From Gemmatimonadota bacterium (GTDB lineage: Bacteria; Gemmatimonadota; Gemmatimonadetes; Gemmatimonadales; GWC2-71-9), in contig QHUK01000032.1 in assembly GCA_003222085.1 (NCBI GenBank), positions 1 through 60,844 of the forward strand: a stretch of 60,844 nucleotides of DNA. The letters are read 5' to 3'. Under the pieces are notes generated by a model. The model did no database searches. It saw only the letters and a list, made by a program, of their open reading frames with translations, and was not told where the DNA came from. Positions 8,036 to 16,163 of the stretch are shown here, piece after piece. Within the stretch, counting starts at the first letter, position 1, and every line of letters begins with the position of its first letter. Both the position numbers and the translations under genes were made by a program.

Positions 8036-9883
8036 TCAAGGAGAACGGCGTCGCTGAAGCGTTGCGCCGTCGCCACATTGGGGACAGGCGCGTAGCGGCG
8101 ACGCCACAGCCCAACCAGCGAGCACGTACGCCAAGTTCGCGGTGCCGTCCATGATCGGCTCGTTGGTCGAGTAGTCCCCCACGTCGTCGTGATACACGAT
8201 GAAGCCGGTGTTGAACGGCGCGTACTCGTCCGCCTCGAGCAGCCGGATCCCCCGCAGGTGCTCGAAGATCGACCGGTACACGGGGCCGTCCACCAGCCCG
8301 CCGGTGAGCTGCAGGTGCAGCTGCTGCGCGACCACCGAGTGGGGCGTGCGGGGATAAGTGGTGCCCAGTCCGATGACCATCGACACGCCCCAAGGGTTGG
8401 AGCCGAACAGCCAGTCGAGCGCCGCGGTCTCGTACTCGAGGTAGGTCGAATCGCCCGTCATCCGTCGATAGAAGTGCGCCTGCGTGGCGAACGACGCGAG
8501 CAGGTTGTTCGAGCACCAGATGAAAGGAATGCCGATGCGGAAGCCGTTCCTGGCCCGGCGGGTCACGGCCTCGAGGCCACGCCGATAGTACTCGGCCACG
8601 ACTCGCCGCGCGCTGTCCCCTCCCGTCCGCCAGATCTCGTAGTGGCCATTGTTATGCCAGGGATACCACTGATAGTGCCGCGCCGTATCCTGTCCCATCC
8701 ACGGACTCACGGGCTCGAGCGCGGCGTACTGCAGCGCGGCGTGGAAATACGTCGGCTCGTCCGTCAGCGCATACAGCTCCGCTGCGCCCAGCTCCATGTC
8801 GTCCGCCCAGTCGTCCTCCTCGTAGAAGTACGGCGATCGGGCGGGCGCGGTCTGACATACGCCGGGATGCGCCGCGCCGAGCGCGTACACAGCGCGCGCG
8901 CGCCGAGCGAGCTGGCGGGCGTACGCGCTGTCGCGCCCCTGGAAAACACCGGCGCCCAGCGCGAACGCCGCGGCGTACTTTCCCGCCGTGGACGCGAGCC
9001 CGGTGGAGCGGTTCTTGTACTCGAACAGGCCCTGCGGTTTCCCGGTGCAGGGGTACACCGGGCGCCGCCCGCCGCGCCCCCATCCGTAATCCGCGGAGTC
9101 GTTGACCGGCAGGTCCCAGAAGGTGTGATCGCGATCGTCGCCCAGCTGGTTCAGGAGCAGGTCGTCTTCCGGGTACATCTTTAGCAGCCATTCAAGCCCC
9201 CAGCGCGCCTCGTCCAGCACGTCCGGGATCCCGTTAGCTGCGGGAAGACCGTTCGCCTGAAACCGGTCGGCAAACGCCTCGGGATGATCGCGGTACGCGA
9301 GCAGCAGCATGGTCGTCGCATGCGCCGTGGTAGCTCCGTACTGCAGATAGTCCGACGCGTCGGCCCAGCCGCCGCTCACCGGAATGAACTCGCCGCTGCG
9401 CGTCGGATGATCGACCAGGACGCCGTCGCTGTGCTGGTGCACGGAGTCGCGGAACACCGGATTGTAGCCCGAGCGCTGCTCCCGCAGATAGGCGAGGAGT
9501 GAGTCCGCCGCGCCCCGATAGACGTCGTCCGCGATCCGCACCGGCGGCGAGGTCGCCCCCGCGACCACGATCCGATAGACACCCGCACGATCGAGCATGG
9601 AGAAGTCGAGCCGGTACGTGGCTGCGCACGACCCGAACGGCCCGGCCGCGTCGGCGGCGCTCGGGCCCAACACCGTGCGGTCGCGCTCGTCCACGACGCG
9701 GAAGCTCGCGATCAGCCGCGGCTCGAGCGCGCACACGACGGCCCGCTTGGGTGCGTCCGGTCGGTAGCCGAGCTGGTTGACGCGGATCGTGACGCCGCTG
9801 TTGCCTTGAGGGGCGGGGGCTCCACGGCCCGCTGGCTGGCATGACACGCCGACGGCGAGAAGGAGCAATGCGGCACGAGCCAT
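8036..9883 (-). CDS. Glycoside hydrolase family 9 (endoglucanase-like), secreted
   Basis: This 615-residue protein has an N-terminal signal sequence with a possible lipid cysteine (VGVSCQ) and an immunoglobulin-like CelD-N domain beginning IRVNQLGYRPDAPKRAVV. The GH9 (alpha/alpha)6 barrel follows. The catalytic base region is GGWADASDYLQYG, where GH9 enzymes usually have DAGD, so both aspartates are kept. NPWGVSMVIGLGTTYPRTPH holds the conserved substrate-binding region, and DYSTNEPIMDGTANLAY carries the catalytic acid Glu. The family cleaves beta-1,4-glucans. A short odd tail with CPQCG ends the protein. It lies upstream of SusCD on the same strand and probably supplies oligosaccharides to it. 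The start is uncertain because no ribosome site is visible. Confidence 0.9.
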   Translation of the reverse strand: MARAALLLLAVGVSCQPAGRGAPAPQGNSGVTIRVNQLGYRPDAPKRAVVCALEPRLIASFRVVDERDRTVLGPSAADAAGPFGSCAATYRLDFSMLDRAGVYRIVVAGATSPPVRIADDVYRGAADSLLAYLREQRSGYNPVFRDSVHQHSDGVLVDHPTRSGEFIPVSGGWADASDYLQYGATTAHATTMLLLAYRDHPEAFADRFQANGLPAANGIPDVLDEARWGLEWLLKMYPEDDLLLNQLGDDRDHTFWDLPVNDSADYGWGRGGRRPVYPCTGKPQGLFEYKNRSTGLASTAGKYAAAFALGAGVFQGRDSAYARQLARRARAVYALGAAHPGVCQTAPARSPYFYEEDDWADDMELGAAELYALTDEPTYFHAALQYAALEPVSPWMGQDTARHYQWYPWHNNGHYEIWRTGGDSARRVVAEYYRRGLEAVTRRARNGFRIGIPFIWCSNNLLASFATQAHFYRRMTGDSTYLEYETAALDWLFGSNPWGVSMVIGLGTTYPRTPHSVVAQQLHLQLTGGLVDGPVYRSIFEHLRGIRLLEADEYAPFNTGFIVYHDDVGDYSTNEPIMDGTANLAYVLAGWAVASPLRACPQCGDGATLQRRRSP

Positions 9884-9978
9884 GCGCGCCAATCTTACGG
9901 CCGGGCGCGCACGGGCAAGGGTGCGCGTCCGCGCTACTCGACGCCGAAACTCAATTCCTCCTCTCCGGAACAGCTTGC

Positions 9979-9995
9979 CCTGAGCGCAGCGAAGG
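9979..9995. repeat. CTGAGCG...GCGAAGG-type intergenic repeat, short copy
   Basis: CCTGAGCGCAGCGAAGG at this site resembles the longer elements at 22425-22629, which share CCTGAGC and GCGAAGG. It sits in the 224-bp gap between the GH9 start and the stop of the Cys/His-rich gene. It is a common style of dispersed intergenic repeat in environmental genomes. Confidence 0.4.
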
Positions 9996-10012
9996 GGAGA
10001 GGGGGACAGGGG

Positions 10013-10111
10013 GTGAGGACGCGTCGCGGCGCGATCCTTGGCGTCGGTTCTGCGCTGTGGGTGCAGAAAATGAACCAGAAGGTGGCGCGTCGCACGCTCG
10101 CCCTGGCCTAG
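10013..10111 (+). CDS. Possible 32-residue microprotein, RRGAILGVGSALWV core
   Basis: A GTG start follows the purine-rich stretch AGGGGAGAGGGGGACAGG and opens a 32-codon frame. It encodes a twin-arginine, hydrophobic N-terminus (RRGAILGVGSALWV) and a basic helix containing KMNQKVARRT. The N-terminal half is nearly identical to the signal peptide of the GHL10 lipoprotein at 1201, and two of the four nucleotide differences are silent, which hints at selection on protein sequence. Its stop overlaps the stop of the convergent Cys/His-rich gene. It may be a real small membrane protein or a decayed gene fragment; the evidence is thin. Confidence 0.3.
   Translation: MRTRRGAILGVGSALWVQKMNQKVARRTLALA
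10027..10064 (+). repeat. 38-bp segment shared with 1212-1249 (copy 2)
   Basis: This copy differs from 1212-1249 at 4 of 38 positions. It lies in an otherwise non-coding gap and is read in the same frame by the small reading frame starting at 10013. Confidence 0.7.
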
Positions 10112-11172
10112 AAGCGTCCGACGAGCCTGGCGATCGCCGACCGGCAACCCTCCCGCAGGTCCGGATCGACGCCCGCGCACAACGCCTTCGCCTGCACGTC
10201 GGAATGGTAGTAGTACACGAAGTCCAGCACCGCGCCGAGCACGCAATACGATCGCTGCGCGTGATCCCGGCCGAGCTTGCAGGTCGCCACGGTGGCGGGC
10301 ACCTGATCCCGGCTGATCGTCGCCGCGTCTCGCCCCAGGCTCTGGTAGCAATTCTTGCGAAACGGCGCGGCGACGTCCGCGCAGAGGGCGAACACCTTGG
10401 CGAAATCGCCCTGCACGACGCCCAGCGCGTACGAGGTCTGGATGTCGAAGCACTCCGCCTTGTATCTCTCCCCGACGGCGGTGCAGGGATACAGCGGCTC
10501 GCCGGGCTTCAGGTACTTGCTGTAGTGGCCGCCATGCGCGCCATCCACGATCAGATTCTCCATGAAGACCCCGTTGACACAGGCATTCTGCTCCATGGAG
10601 CCCGTCAGTCCGTCGCAATCATGCAGCGCGTCGAACAGCTCGTCCCCCCGGACGGCCATGATCGCATGTCCCAGCCCGTGAACGCAGTTGAAGTAGTCGA
10701 GAGACTTTCGCTCTTTTCCCGGAACACCGGCACAGACGGCGTCGAGATCGCTCAAGAGCTTCTCGCGGCCCAGGGTCAAGGCGTAGCCCTGCATCACGCC
10801 GTGATAGTATCCCGAGCCGCACGCGTTCTCGCCATACGCAAACGCGTCGGCGACATTGGAGTACTTTCTCACCGCGGCCTGTCCGATCGCGTGCGTGATC
10901 GCGTGGCACAGCCGCTGCACCTCGGGATCGGCGCCGTAACCCGCCTTCAAGTCAGCGAACGCTTCGGCGACGCCTTGCTCCGCGACAATCGAGCGGTAAC
11001 GCTGCTCATAGCACGGCAATGCGACGCGAGGCTCTCGGGGGCAACGGCCGCCCACCGATTCTCTGGTTGGCGTGAACACGTGGAAGCCCAGGACGCCCGC
11101 CGCGGCGACCACGACGAGCAAGCCGATGGCCATGAGCCCCGTCCGCCCGGTCAGCTTCATGCGTCGCACCAT
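10108..11172 (-). CDS. Membrane-anchored Cys/His-rich protein of unknown function
   Basis: I do not recognise a named family. The 354-residue product has one N-terminal membrane segment (about residues 12-32), so the rest is probably periplasmic. It contains 16 cysteines (44, 54, 89, 118, 147, 163, 186, 198, 230, 241, 264, 275, 298, 310, 332, 343). Several sit in similar small motifs rich in His and Gly: CHAITHAIG (89-97), CGSGYYHGVMQG (118-129), CVHGLGHAIM (163-172) and CVNGVFMEN (198-206). The even cysteine count would suit eight disulfides, and the paired C/H motifs could also bind metal or heme. Starts at 11172 or 11160 (MKLTGRTG) are both possible, with no clear ribosome site. The gene is divergent from the M48 protease with a 50-bp gap. 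Confidence 0.7.
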   Translation of the reverse strand: MVRRMKLTGRTGLMAIGLLVVVAAAGVLGFHVFTPTRESVGGRCPREPRVALPCYEQRYRSIVAEQGVAEAFADLKAGYGADPEVQRLCHAITHAIGQAAVRKYSNVADAFAYGENACGSGYYHGVMQGYALTLGREKLLSDLDAVCAGVPGKERKSLDYFNCVHGLGHAIMAVRGDELFDALHDCDGLTGSMEQNACVNGVFMENLIVDGAHGGHYSKYLKPGEPLYPCTAVGERYKAECFDIQTSYALGVVQGDFAKVFALCADVAAPFRKNCYQSLGRDAATISRDQVPATVATCKLGRDHAQRSYCVLGAVLDFVYYYHSDVQAKALCAGVDPDLREGCRSAIARLVGRF

Positions 11173-11222
11173 AACACGGGCGGTGGACCAGGGGGAAGCT
11201 CGCGCACGGGTATCTTTCCCAC

Positions 11223-12677
11223 ATGACCCATTGCACCGCGCGACGTTGGGCCGCCCCGCTGGCCCTGCTGGCCGGCCTCGGCGCCGGCGGCTGCGCCGTG
11301 AACCCCGCCACCGGCTCGCGGCAGCTCATGCTCATCAGCGAATCTCAGGAGATCGCGATGGGGCGAGACTACGACAACCAGGTCGCCGCCTCCATCGGGC
11401 TCTACCCCGACTCCGGGTTGCAGCGCTATCTGCAGCAGTTCGGCGCGCGCCTCGCGGCCACCTCGGAGCGCCCCAATCTGCCCTGGTCGTTTCGCGTGGT
11501 CGACGACCCGGTGGTCAACGCCTTCGCGCTCCCCGGCGGCTACATCTATGTCACCCGCGGGATCCTGGCCCACCTGAACTCCGAGGCGGAGCTGGCCGGC
11601 GTCGTGGGCCACGAGATCGGCCACGTCACCGCGCGCCATTCCGTCAGCCAGCTGAGCAAGCAGCAGCTCGCGCAGATCGGGCTCGCCGTCGGCACCATCG
11701 CGAGCCCCGACTTCGAGCGCTTCGCAGGCCTCGCGAGCGCCGGACTCGGCGTCCTCTTCCTCAAGTACTCTCGCGACGCCGAGCGCCAGGCCGATGACCT
11801 CGGCCTGCGCTACATGCGTCGCGTGAACTACGATCCCCGAGAAATGCCGCACGTCTTCGAGATGCTCACGCGCGTGAGCCAGGCGCAGGGCGGCGGGCGC
11901 GTTCCCGAGTGGCTCGCCACCCACCCGGATCCGGAGAATCGCCGCGGGCGGATCGAGCAGGAGGTTGCGGCCTTGCCGCAGAGCTTCTCAGGTGTCGCCG
12001 TGAACCGGGACCCGTATTTGCGGCAGCTCGATGGTCTCGTCTTCGGCAACAACCCGCGGGAAGGCTACTTCAAAGGCACCCGGTTCTTCCATCCCGAGCT
12101 GCGCTTCCGGTTGACGTTCCCGGAGGGCTGGACCACCAGCAACGAAAAGCAGGCCGTGAGCGCTGTGAGCCCGGAGAAGGATGCCGCAGTCGAGCTGTCG
12201 TTCGCGAAGGAGCCGACCGCCGATGCGGCTGCCGCGGCATTCCTGTCGCAGCGTGGCTTCACGAGCGGCTACCCGGTCCGCACCAGCGTCAGCGGGCTCC
12301 CCGCCGTGAGCGCCGCCTTCGCGGCCGCGGCCGAAACCGGCACGCTACGGGGCACGGCGCTGTTCGTCGAGCACGGCGGCGCCGTGTACCGGCTCCTCGG
12401 CTACGCCACCGAGGTGCGCTGGCCCGTCGTTCAGCCGGTCGCCGAGCGCGCGCTCCAGAGCTTCGCCCGGCTCACCGATCCCGCCGCGCTCGTCGTCGAG
12501 CCACAGCGGGTGGACATCGTCAGGCTCGACCGGCGCACCACGATCGAGGAGATGGCGCGGACTCGGGCCTCACCGGTCTCCGCTGCCACGCTCGCGCTCG
12601 TCAATCAGGTCGAGCCGCAGACCCCCCTCGAGCCGGGCCGGCTCGTCAAGTGGATCGTCGGACCGGCGCTCCCGTAG
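11223..12677 (+). CDS. M48-family zinc metalloprotease lipoprotein
   Basis: This 484-residue protein starts with a lipoprotein signal peptide whose likely lipid cysteine is Cys24 (LGAGGC). The M48 catalytic domain follows. HEIGH at 130-134 supplies two zinc ligands and the catalytic Glu, and Glu187 in RDAERQADDLG is the third ligand. The sequence around VNAFALPGGYIYVTRG is typical of BepA/LoiP-like periplasmic proteases that degrade or help assemble outer-membrane proteins. The C-terminal 200 residues, after the protease domain, contain GYFKGTRFFHPELRFRLTFP, a domain often attached to this subfamily. It is a single gene on the plus strand, convergent with the di-heme peroxidase 2 bp away. Confidence 0.92.
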   Translation: MTHCTARRWAAPLALLAGLGAGGCAVNPATGSRQLMLISESQEIAMGRDYDNQVAASIGLYPDSGLQRYLQQFGARLAATSERPNLPWSFRVVDDPVVNAFALPGGYIYVTRGILAHLNSEAELAGVVGHEIGHVTARHSVSQLSKQQLAQIGLAVGTIASPDFERFAGLASAGLGVLFLKYSRDAERQADDLGLRYMRRVNYDPREMPHVFEMLTRVSQAQGGGRVPEWLATHPDPENRRGRIEQEVAALPQSFSGVAVNRDPYLRQLDGLVFGNNPREGYFKGTRFFHPELRFRLTFPEGWTTSNEKQAVSAVSPEKDAAVELSFAKEPTADAAAAAFLSQRGFTSGYPVRTSVSGLPAVSAAFAAAAETGTLRGTALFVEHGGAVYRLLGYATEVRWPVVQPVAERALQSFARLTDPAALVVEPQRVDIVRLDRRTTIEEMARTRASPVSAATLALVNQVEPQTPLEPGRLVKWIVGPALP

Positions 12678-12679
12678 GG

Positions 12680-14044
12680 TCACTCCTGCACGGGCAGCCC
12701 GCTGGGCACCCGGGCCGGAACGAGCGAGCTCAAGTCCCGGGCCGACGGATCCGTCAATGACTGGAGAAACGCCACCAGCTCGCGGATCTCCACGTCGCTG
12801 AGGCCGAGCGGCCGCGAGAGACGACCGTCCACGTTCGCGAGCACCGCGGAGATGGTTGCTTCGTCGCCGTGATACATCGGTTGGAGGGCGGGCGGCAGCT
12901 GGGAGGCATCATACTCCCGCAACGCGCGCGGCACGTCATTGTAGTGATGCAGCACGGCTTCGAGCGTGGGGAACGCTCCGTCATGCATATAGGGCGCCGT
13001 GAGCTCGACGTTGCGCAAGGGCGTAGCCCGGAAAGCGAACCGGTACCCACTCTGGTTGAAGAGCTCGCCGCGTCCGAGGTCGAGCGGCGCGTCGCGTCCC
13101 GTCCCGGGGCCGAGCTGTGGTACGCCGGCGTTGGCGAAGTCTCCACCACCCAGCAACGGCCCGCCGTGGCAGCTGGCGCAGCGGGCCTTGTCACCGAAGA
13201 AGAGCAGGGCACCCCGCTTCTGCTCGGCCGTCAACGCGGCGTCATCGTGCTGGAGATAGCGGTCGAACGGTGAGTCGGTCTTCGTGAGCGCCTGGGTCTC
13301 GAAGGCGGCGATGGCCGTGGCGGCGTGCTGGAAGCCGAGCTGGCTGGTTGGCGTCTGCGGAAAGGCGGCGTTGAACTTCGACACATACTCTGGGATGGCG
13401 AGCAGTCGCCGCATGACCGCTTGCCAGACCGACACGAAGTCGCTGTCGCCGAGCTCCGCCAGCTCGTTCGGGTTTCCGAAGCGATCGCGGTCGCCCGGCG
13501 CGCCGCGCATCTCCTCCCGGTTGGTCACCGGGAACATCGCCTGTGCGGCGAGGAGGGTAGGCAGCCCGGACGGGAGGACGACGCCCGCCGGCGTCTGGAA
13601 TGGTCCGGACCGGAATCCCGACACGCGCCCGTCCAGGAACAAATAGAACGCGCCCAGTCCCGCGTTCAGGAGCGTGGGAGCGTTGCGGGGGACGAATTGG
13701 CGCCCCGGCCCCAGCGTCCGCGACGGCCCCAGCCCGCTCCCCCCCGTGCCGACCGACAGCGCGAGGCCGTCCGCGGCGTGGGTCACCGGGTTGTGACAGG
13801 TCGCGCAAGCGATGTCGCGGTTCCCGCTCAGGACCTTGTCGAACATGAGCGCCTGGCCGAGGTCCACCAGCGCCGCCGCCTGGACGGGGGTCGCGCCGAT
13901 CGGCACCACGCTCCATCCGCCCAGGCTCTGCCGCAGCTCGGCGTCGATCGACGCGGGCGGTCCGGACGGCGTGTTCCACCCGTCGCAACCGCTCGCCAGC
14001 ACGAGCAACCCGAGGTACGCCGTCCCGACACTGCGTGTCATCAT
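12680..14044 (-). CDS. Di-heme cytochrome c peroxidase / MauG-family lipoprotein
   Basis: This 454-residue protein starts at 14044 with AGGAGG six bases upstream and a lipoprotein signal peptide (LVLASGC, Cys20). It has two heme c attachment motifs, CATCH at 80-84 and CASCH at 289-293. It also has the bacterial peroxidase signatures PYMHDGAFPTLEAVLHHYN and EIRELVAFLQSL near the C-terminus. Family members reduce hydrogen peroxide or oxidise protein or copper substrates in the periplasm. It follows the beta-barrel gene by 23 bp, so the pair is likely one operon. Whether the high-potential heme acts as in CcpA or as in MauG cannot be decided here. Confidence 0.9.
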   Translation of the reverse strand: MMTRSVGTAYLGLLVLASGCDGWNTPSGPPASIDAELRQSLGGWSVVPIGATPVQAAALVDLGQALMFDKVLSGNRDIACATCHNPVTHAADGLALSVGTGGSGLGPSRTLGPGRQFVPRNAPTLLNAGLGAFYLFLDGRVSGFRSGPFQTPAGVVLPSGLPTLLAAQAMFPVTNREEMRGAPGDRDRFGNPNELAELGDSDFVSVWQAVMRRLLAIPEYVSKFNAAFPQTPTSQLGFQHAATAIAAFETQALTKTDSPFDRYLQHDDAALTAEQKRGALLFFGDKARCASCHGGPLLGGGDFANAGVPQLGPGTGRDAPLDLGRGELFNQSGYRFAFRATPLRNVELTAPYMHDGAFPTLEAVLHHYNDVPRALREYDASQLPPALQPMYHGDEATISAVLANVDGRLSRPLGLSDVEIRELVAFLQSLTDPSARDLSSLVPARVPSGLPVQE

Positions 14045-14067
14045 CGTGCACCTCCTGGTCACCCGGC

Positions 14068-15561
14068 TCAGCGCAGCGGGAACGAGACGGAGACCTGGTG
14101 CGTGACCACGTGAACTCCGTCGAGCGTCATCGAAAGCCCTGGGGAAGGGAAGAAGCCCGGCCTCAGGTCGGCCGGGTTGGTGACGAACTGGTTCGAAGGC
14201 GTGACCAGCCGATCTGTCCCATGCGTCACGAGCCCCCGATATCGCAGCTCGAGCTCCGGAAAGCGCAGACTCAAACCCCACGTCGGCGTCCATTCGAGCC
14301 ACGACTCTTCCAGATGGCGCGTGGTAGCGTCCACGTCGTCTCGTTGCGCGAGGTCGTAGTGCACGGAGCGAACGACGAGGCCGAGCTGGAGAGCGGCGGT
14401 CCTGGTGAGCGGCCCGAGGGTCACCTCGCGACTGACGCCCATCCGGAACAGGGCGTTGGAAAAGTGAAAGCGGCTCGTGTCGCTGCCCGAGGTCGCGGCC
14501 GGTGTCCCGGCCTCGGCCCAGGTGGTGCTCCAAATCGGCTGGTACACGACGTCCATGCCGAACAGCGACGGCCCGTACGTGCGCGAGACGCCGACGCCCA
14601 GCTCGTACGCGGCGGCGTGCCCCGGGTCCTGCGGGATGTTGAGGAGGTCGAGGTTCGGCGTATCGGGCTGCGAGATGCGATTAGCGGTCGCGAGCCACCC
14701 GATGCGCCATCCCGACGCCGTGAGCGGGCGCTCGTACTTGACCTGCAGTCCCCACCGCTTGGTGAAATCGCGGTCGTGCACCAGCCTGGGACTCTGCAAG
14801 AATTGCTGGGTGCCCGGATCCCAGAACGCATCGAGGAAGGTCACGTCGTGCGTCATCCTGAACCGCTCGTGCAGGACAACCGCTTCGAGTGACTGGTTGC
14901 CCGCCCACTCCTTCAGGAGGCCGAGACGGGCATCGACGGTTGCGCCGGATTGGTCGACGCGCGTGCTGCCGGGATAGAGCAGATCGACGCCGTCGACCGC
15001 GCGGAGCTTGGCCCAGCGGACGCTGCCACCGACCGAGAGCCCGGACGCCGGTAGCGTCGTGCCGATCGTCACGAACGCGAGCGCGTTGCCGTGCGACCGC
15101 GGGCCGGGGCTCAAGTCCTGGACGCTCGGCGCGAGCTGGCCGGTGAGTCTGAAACCTGTGTCGAAGGCCACGGGCGTCTTGACGGACGACGAGCCGAGGT
15201 GGCTCGCGTCCACCTGTTGCAACGCCAGCGCGAGACCGCCGTACCAGGAACCGGCTGCGGAAAACACGCCGAGCGGCAGCGTGCGGCCGGCTCCGGCATC
15301 GTGCGACACGCTATACAAGGTGGGGGAACCGAAGAAACGGGCGGCCCGGAGCCTCGCCCCTTTGGCCGGGTTCACGAACGGGTCATGCAGCGTATCCGGC
15401 ACTGCGATCGAGACCCCGCCCATGGCGAGGGTGTAGGACGGGAAGACGTCGAATTGGTCTGCCGGAACGATTGGGACCGTCTGGATCGGGATGCTCTGCG
15501 TCGGCGCGGTGCCGGCGACGGTCAACAGCACAACGGAGAGAGAGACGACGCGGCTTGTCAT
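14068..15561 (-). CDS. Outer-membrane beta-barrel protein of unknown ligand
   Basis: This 497-residue protein has a cleavable signal peptide (MTSRVVSLSVVLLTVAGTA) and then amphipathic beta strands throughout, ending in a strand VHVVTHQVSVSFPLR. Early features, TLAMGGVSIAVPDTLHDPFVNPAKGARL, resemble the N-terminus of FadL/UPF0164-like barrels, in which a mature N-terminal segment plugs the pore. GAGGTG precedes the ATG. A strong dyad lies 13 bases upstream (15575-15614). It is probably co-transcribed with the di-heme peroxidase, which could act on whatever the barrel passes. I do not recognise a specific family, so barrel is the safe description. Confidence 0.7.
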   Translation of the reverse strand: MTSRVVSLSVVLLTVAGTAPTQSIPIQTVPIVPADQFDVFPSYTLAMGGVSIAVPDTLHDPFVNPAKGARLRAARFFGSPTLYSVSHDAGAGRTLPLGVFSAAGSWYGGLALALQQVDASHLGSSSVKTPVAFDTGFRLTGQLAPSVQDLSPGPRSHGNALAFVTIGTTLPASGLSVGGSVRWAKLRAVDGVDLLYPGSTRVDQSGATVDARLGLLKEWAGNQSLEAVVLHERFRMTHDVTFLDAFWDPGTQQFLQSPRLVHDRDFTKRWGLQVKYERPLTASGWRIGWLATANRISQPDTPNLDLLNIPQDPGHAAAYELGVGVSRTYGPSLFGMDVVYQPIWSTTWAEAGTPAATSGSDTSRFHFSNALFRMGVSREVTLGPLTRTAALQLGLVVRSVHYDLAQRDDVDATTRHLEESWLEWTPTWGLSLRFPELELRYRGLVTHGTDRLVTPSNQFVTNPADLRPGFFPSPGLSMTLDGVHVVTHQVSVSFPLR

Positions 15562-15574
15562 GCGACACCTCGCT

Positions 15575-15614
15575 CGGTAGGGACCCCCGGGTACTCAGGA
15601 TACCCAGCCTACCG
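15575..15614 (-). promoter_or_regulatory. Two-tier dyad in the leader of the barrel gene
   Basis: The outer arms CGGTAGG (15575-15581) and CCTACCG (15608-15614) enclose inner arms GGGTA (15589-15593) and TACCC (15601-15605), with CTCAGGA in the centre. In RNA of the minus strand this folds just before the ribosome site of the beta-barrel gene. It could be an operator or a leader hairpin that affects translation. Confidence 0.45.
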
Positions 15615-15681
15615 TGGGCCGCGTCACCGGCTGCCACGCTGGTCGCGCGCTGTGGCGCTCGCGCGACGACCGCTCAGCCCG

Positions 15682-16071
15682 TCAGCCGAGCGAGGTGGAG
15701 CCCTGCGCCGTATTCACCCCCAACAGGCCGTTGATCGGGCACTGCCGCGTGCGGGCGGTCTGGAACGCACCGATGGCGACGACGACCCCGGCGATCAGGC
15801 CCCAGTAGCCCTTGTGCACGATCGGCAGCCAGGCGTCGAGCACCGACAGGATCAACAGCGGGAACCCGAACACTGCGGTTCCGTCCTTGAATCCACCCAT
15901 CGCGAGGATGATGCCCACGTACATCATCGCCGCGCACACGATCCAGGTGAGAAACCCGAGCGCCTGGAAGAAGCCGTCGAGCGCCGTGAGGCCGCCGACG
16001 ATCGCGAGCGCGCCGGCGATCTGGCGGGCGCGCGCATCGAGCGGGCCTACGTTGATCCGAGCCTGCGCCAT
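15682..16071 (-). CDS. Small membrane protein with DUF2892-like ends
   Basis: This 129-residue protein has about four hydrophobic segments (near 18-40, 41-61, 68-84 and 90-107). It is framed by an N-terminal NVGPLDARARQIAGAL and a C-terminal CPINGLLGVNT. The NxGPxDRxxR start and the CPxxxLLGxNT end are the two marks of DUF2892 (YgaP-like) membrane proteins, but that domain normally spans only about 60 residues with two helices. Here the two ends are separated by an extra helical pair, so it may be an extended version. Function is unknown. A GGAGG lies 14 bases before the ATG and a GG-rich stretch is closer. It is divergent from the CBS gene. Confidence 0.6.
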   Translation of the reverse strand: MAQARINVGPLDARARQIAGALAIVGGLTALDGFFQALGFLTWIVCAAMMYVGIILAMGGFKDGTAVFGFPLLILSVLDAWLPIVHKGYWGLIAGVVVAIGAFQTARTRQCPINGLLGVNTAQGSTSLG

Positions 16072-16163
16072 GGTGGCACCTTGCCTCCGGAGGACCGGAT
16101 AAGGTGGCGTCCGCGCCCGTAGCGCGGTAGTATCGGGAAGACGCCCAGCCAGGAGGCGGTAGG

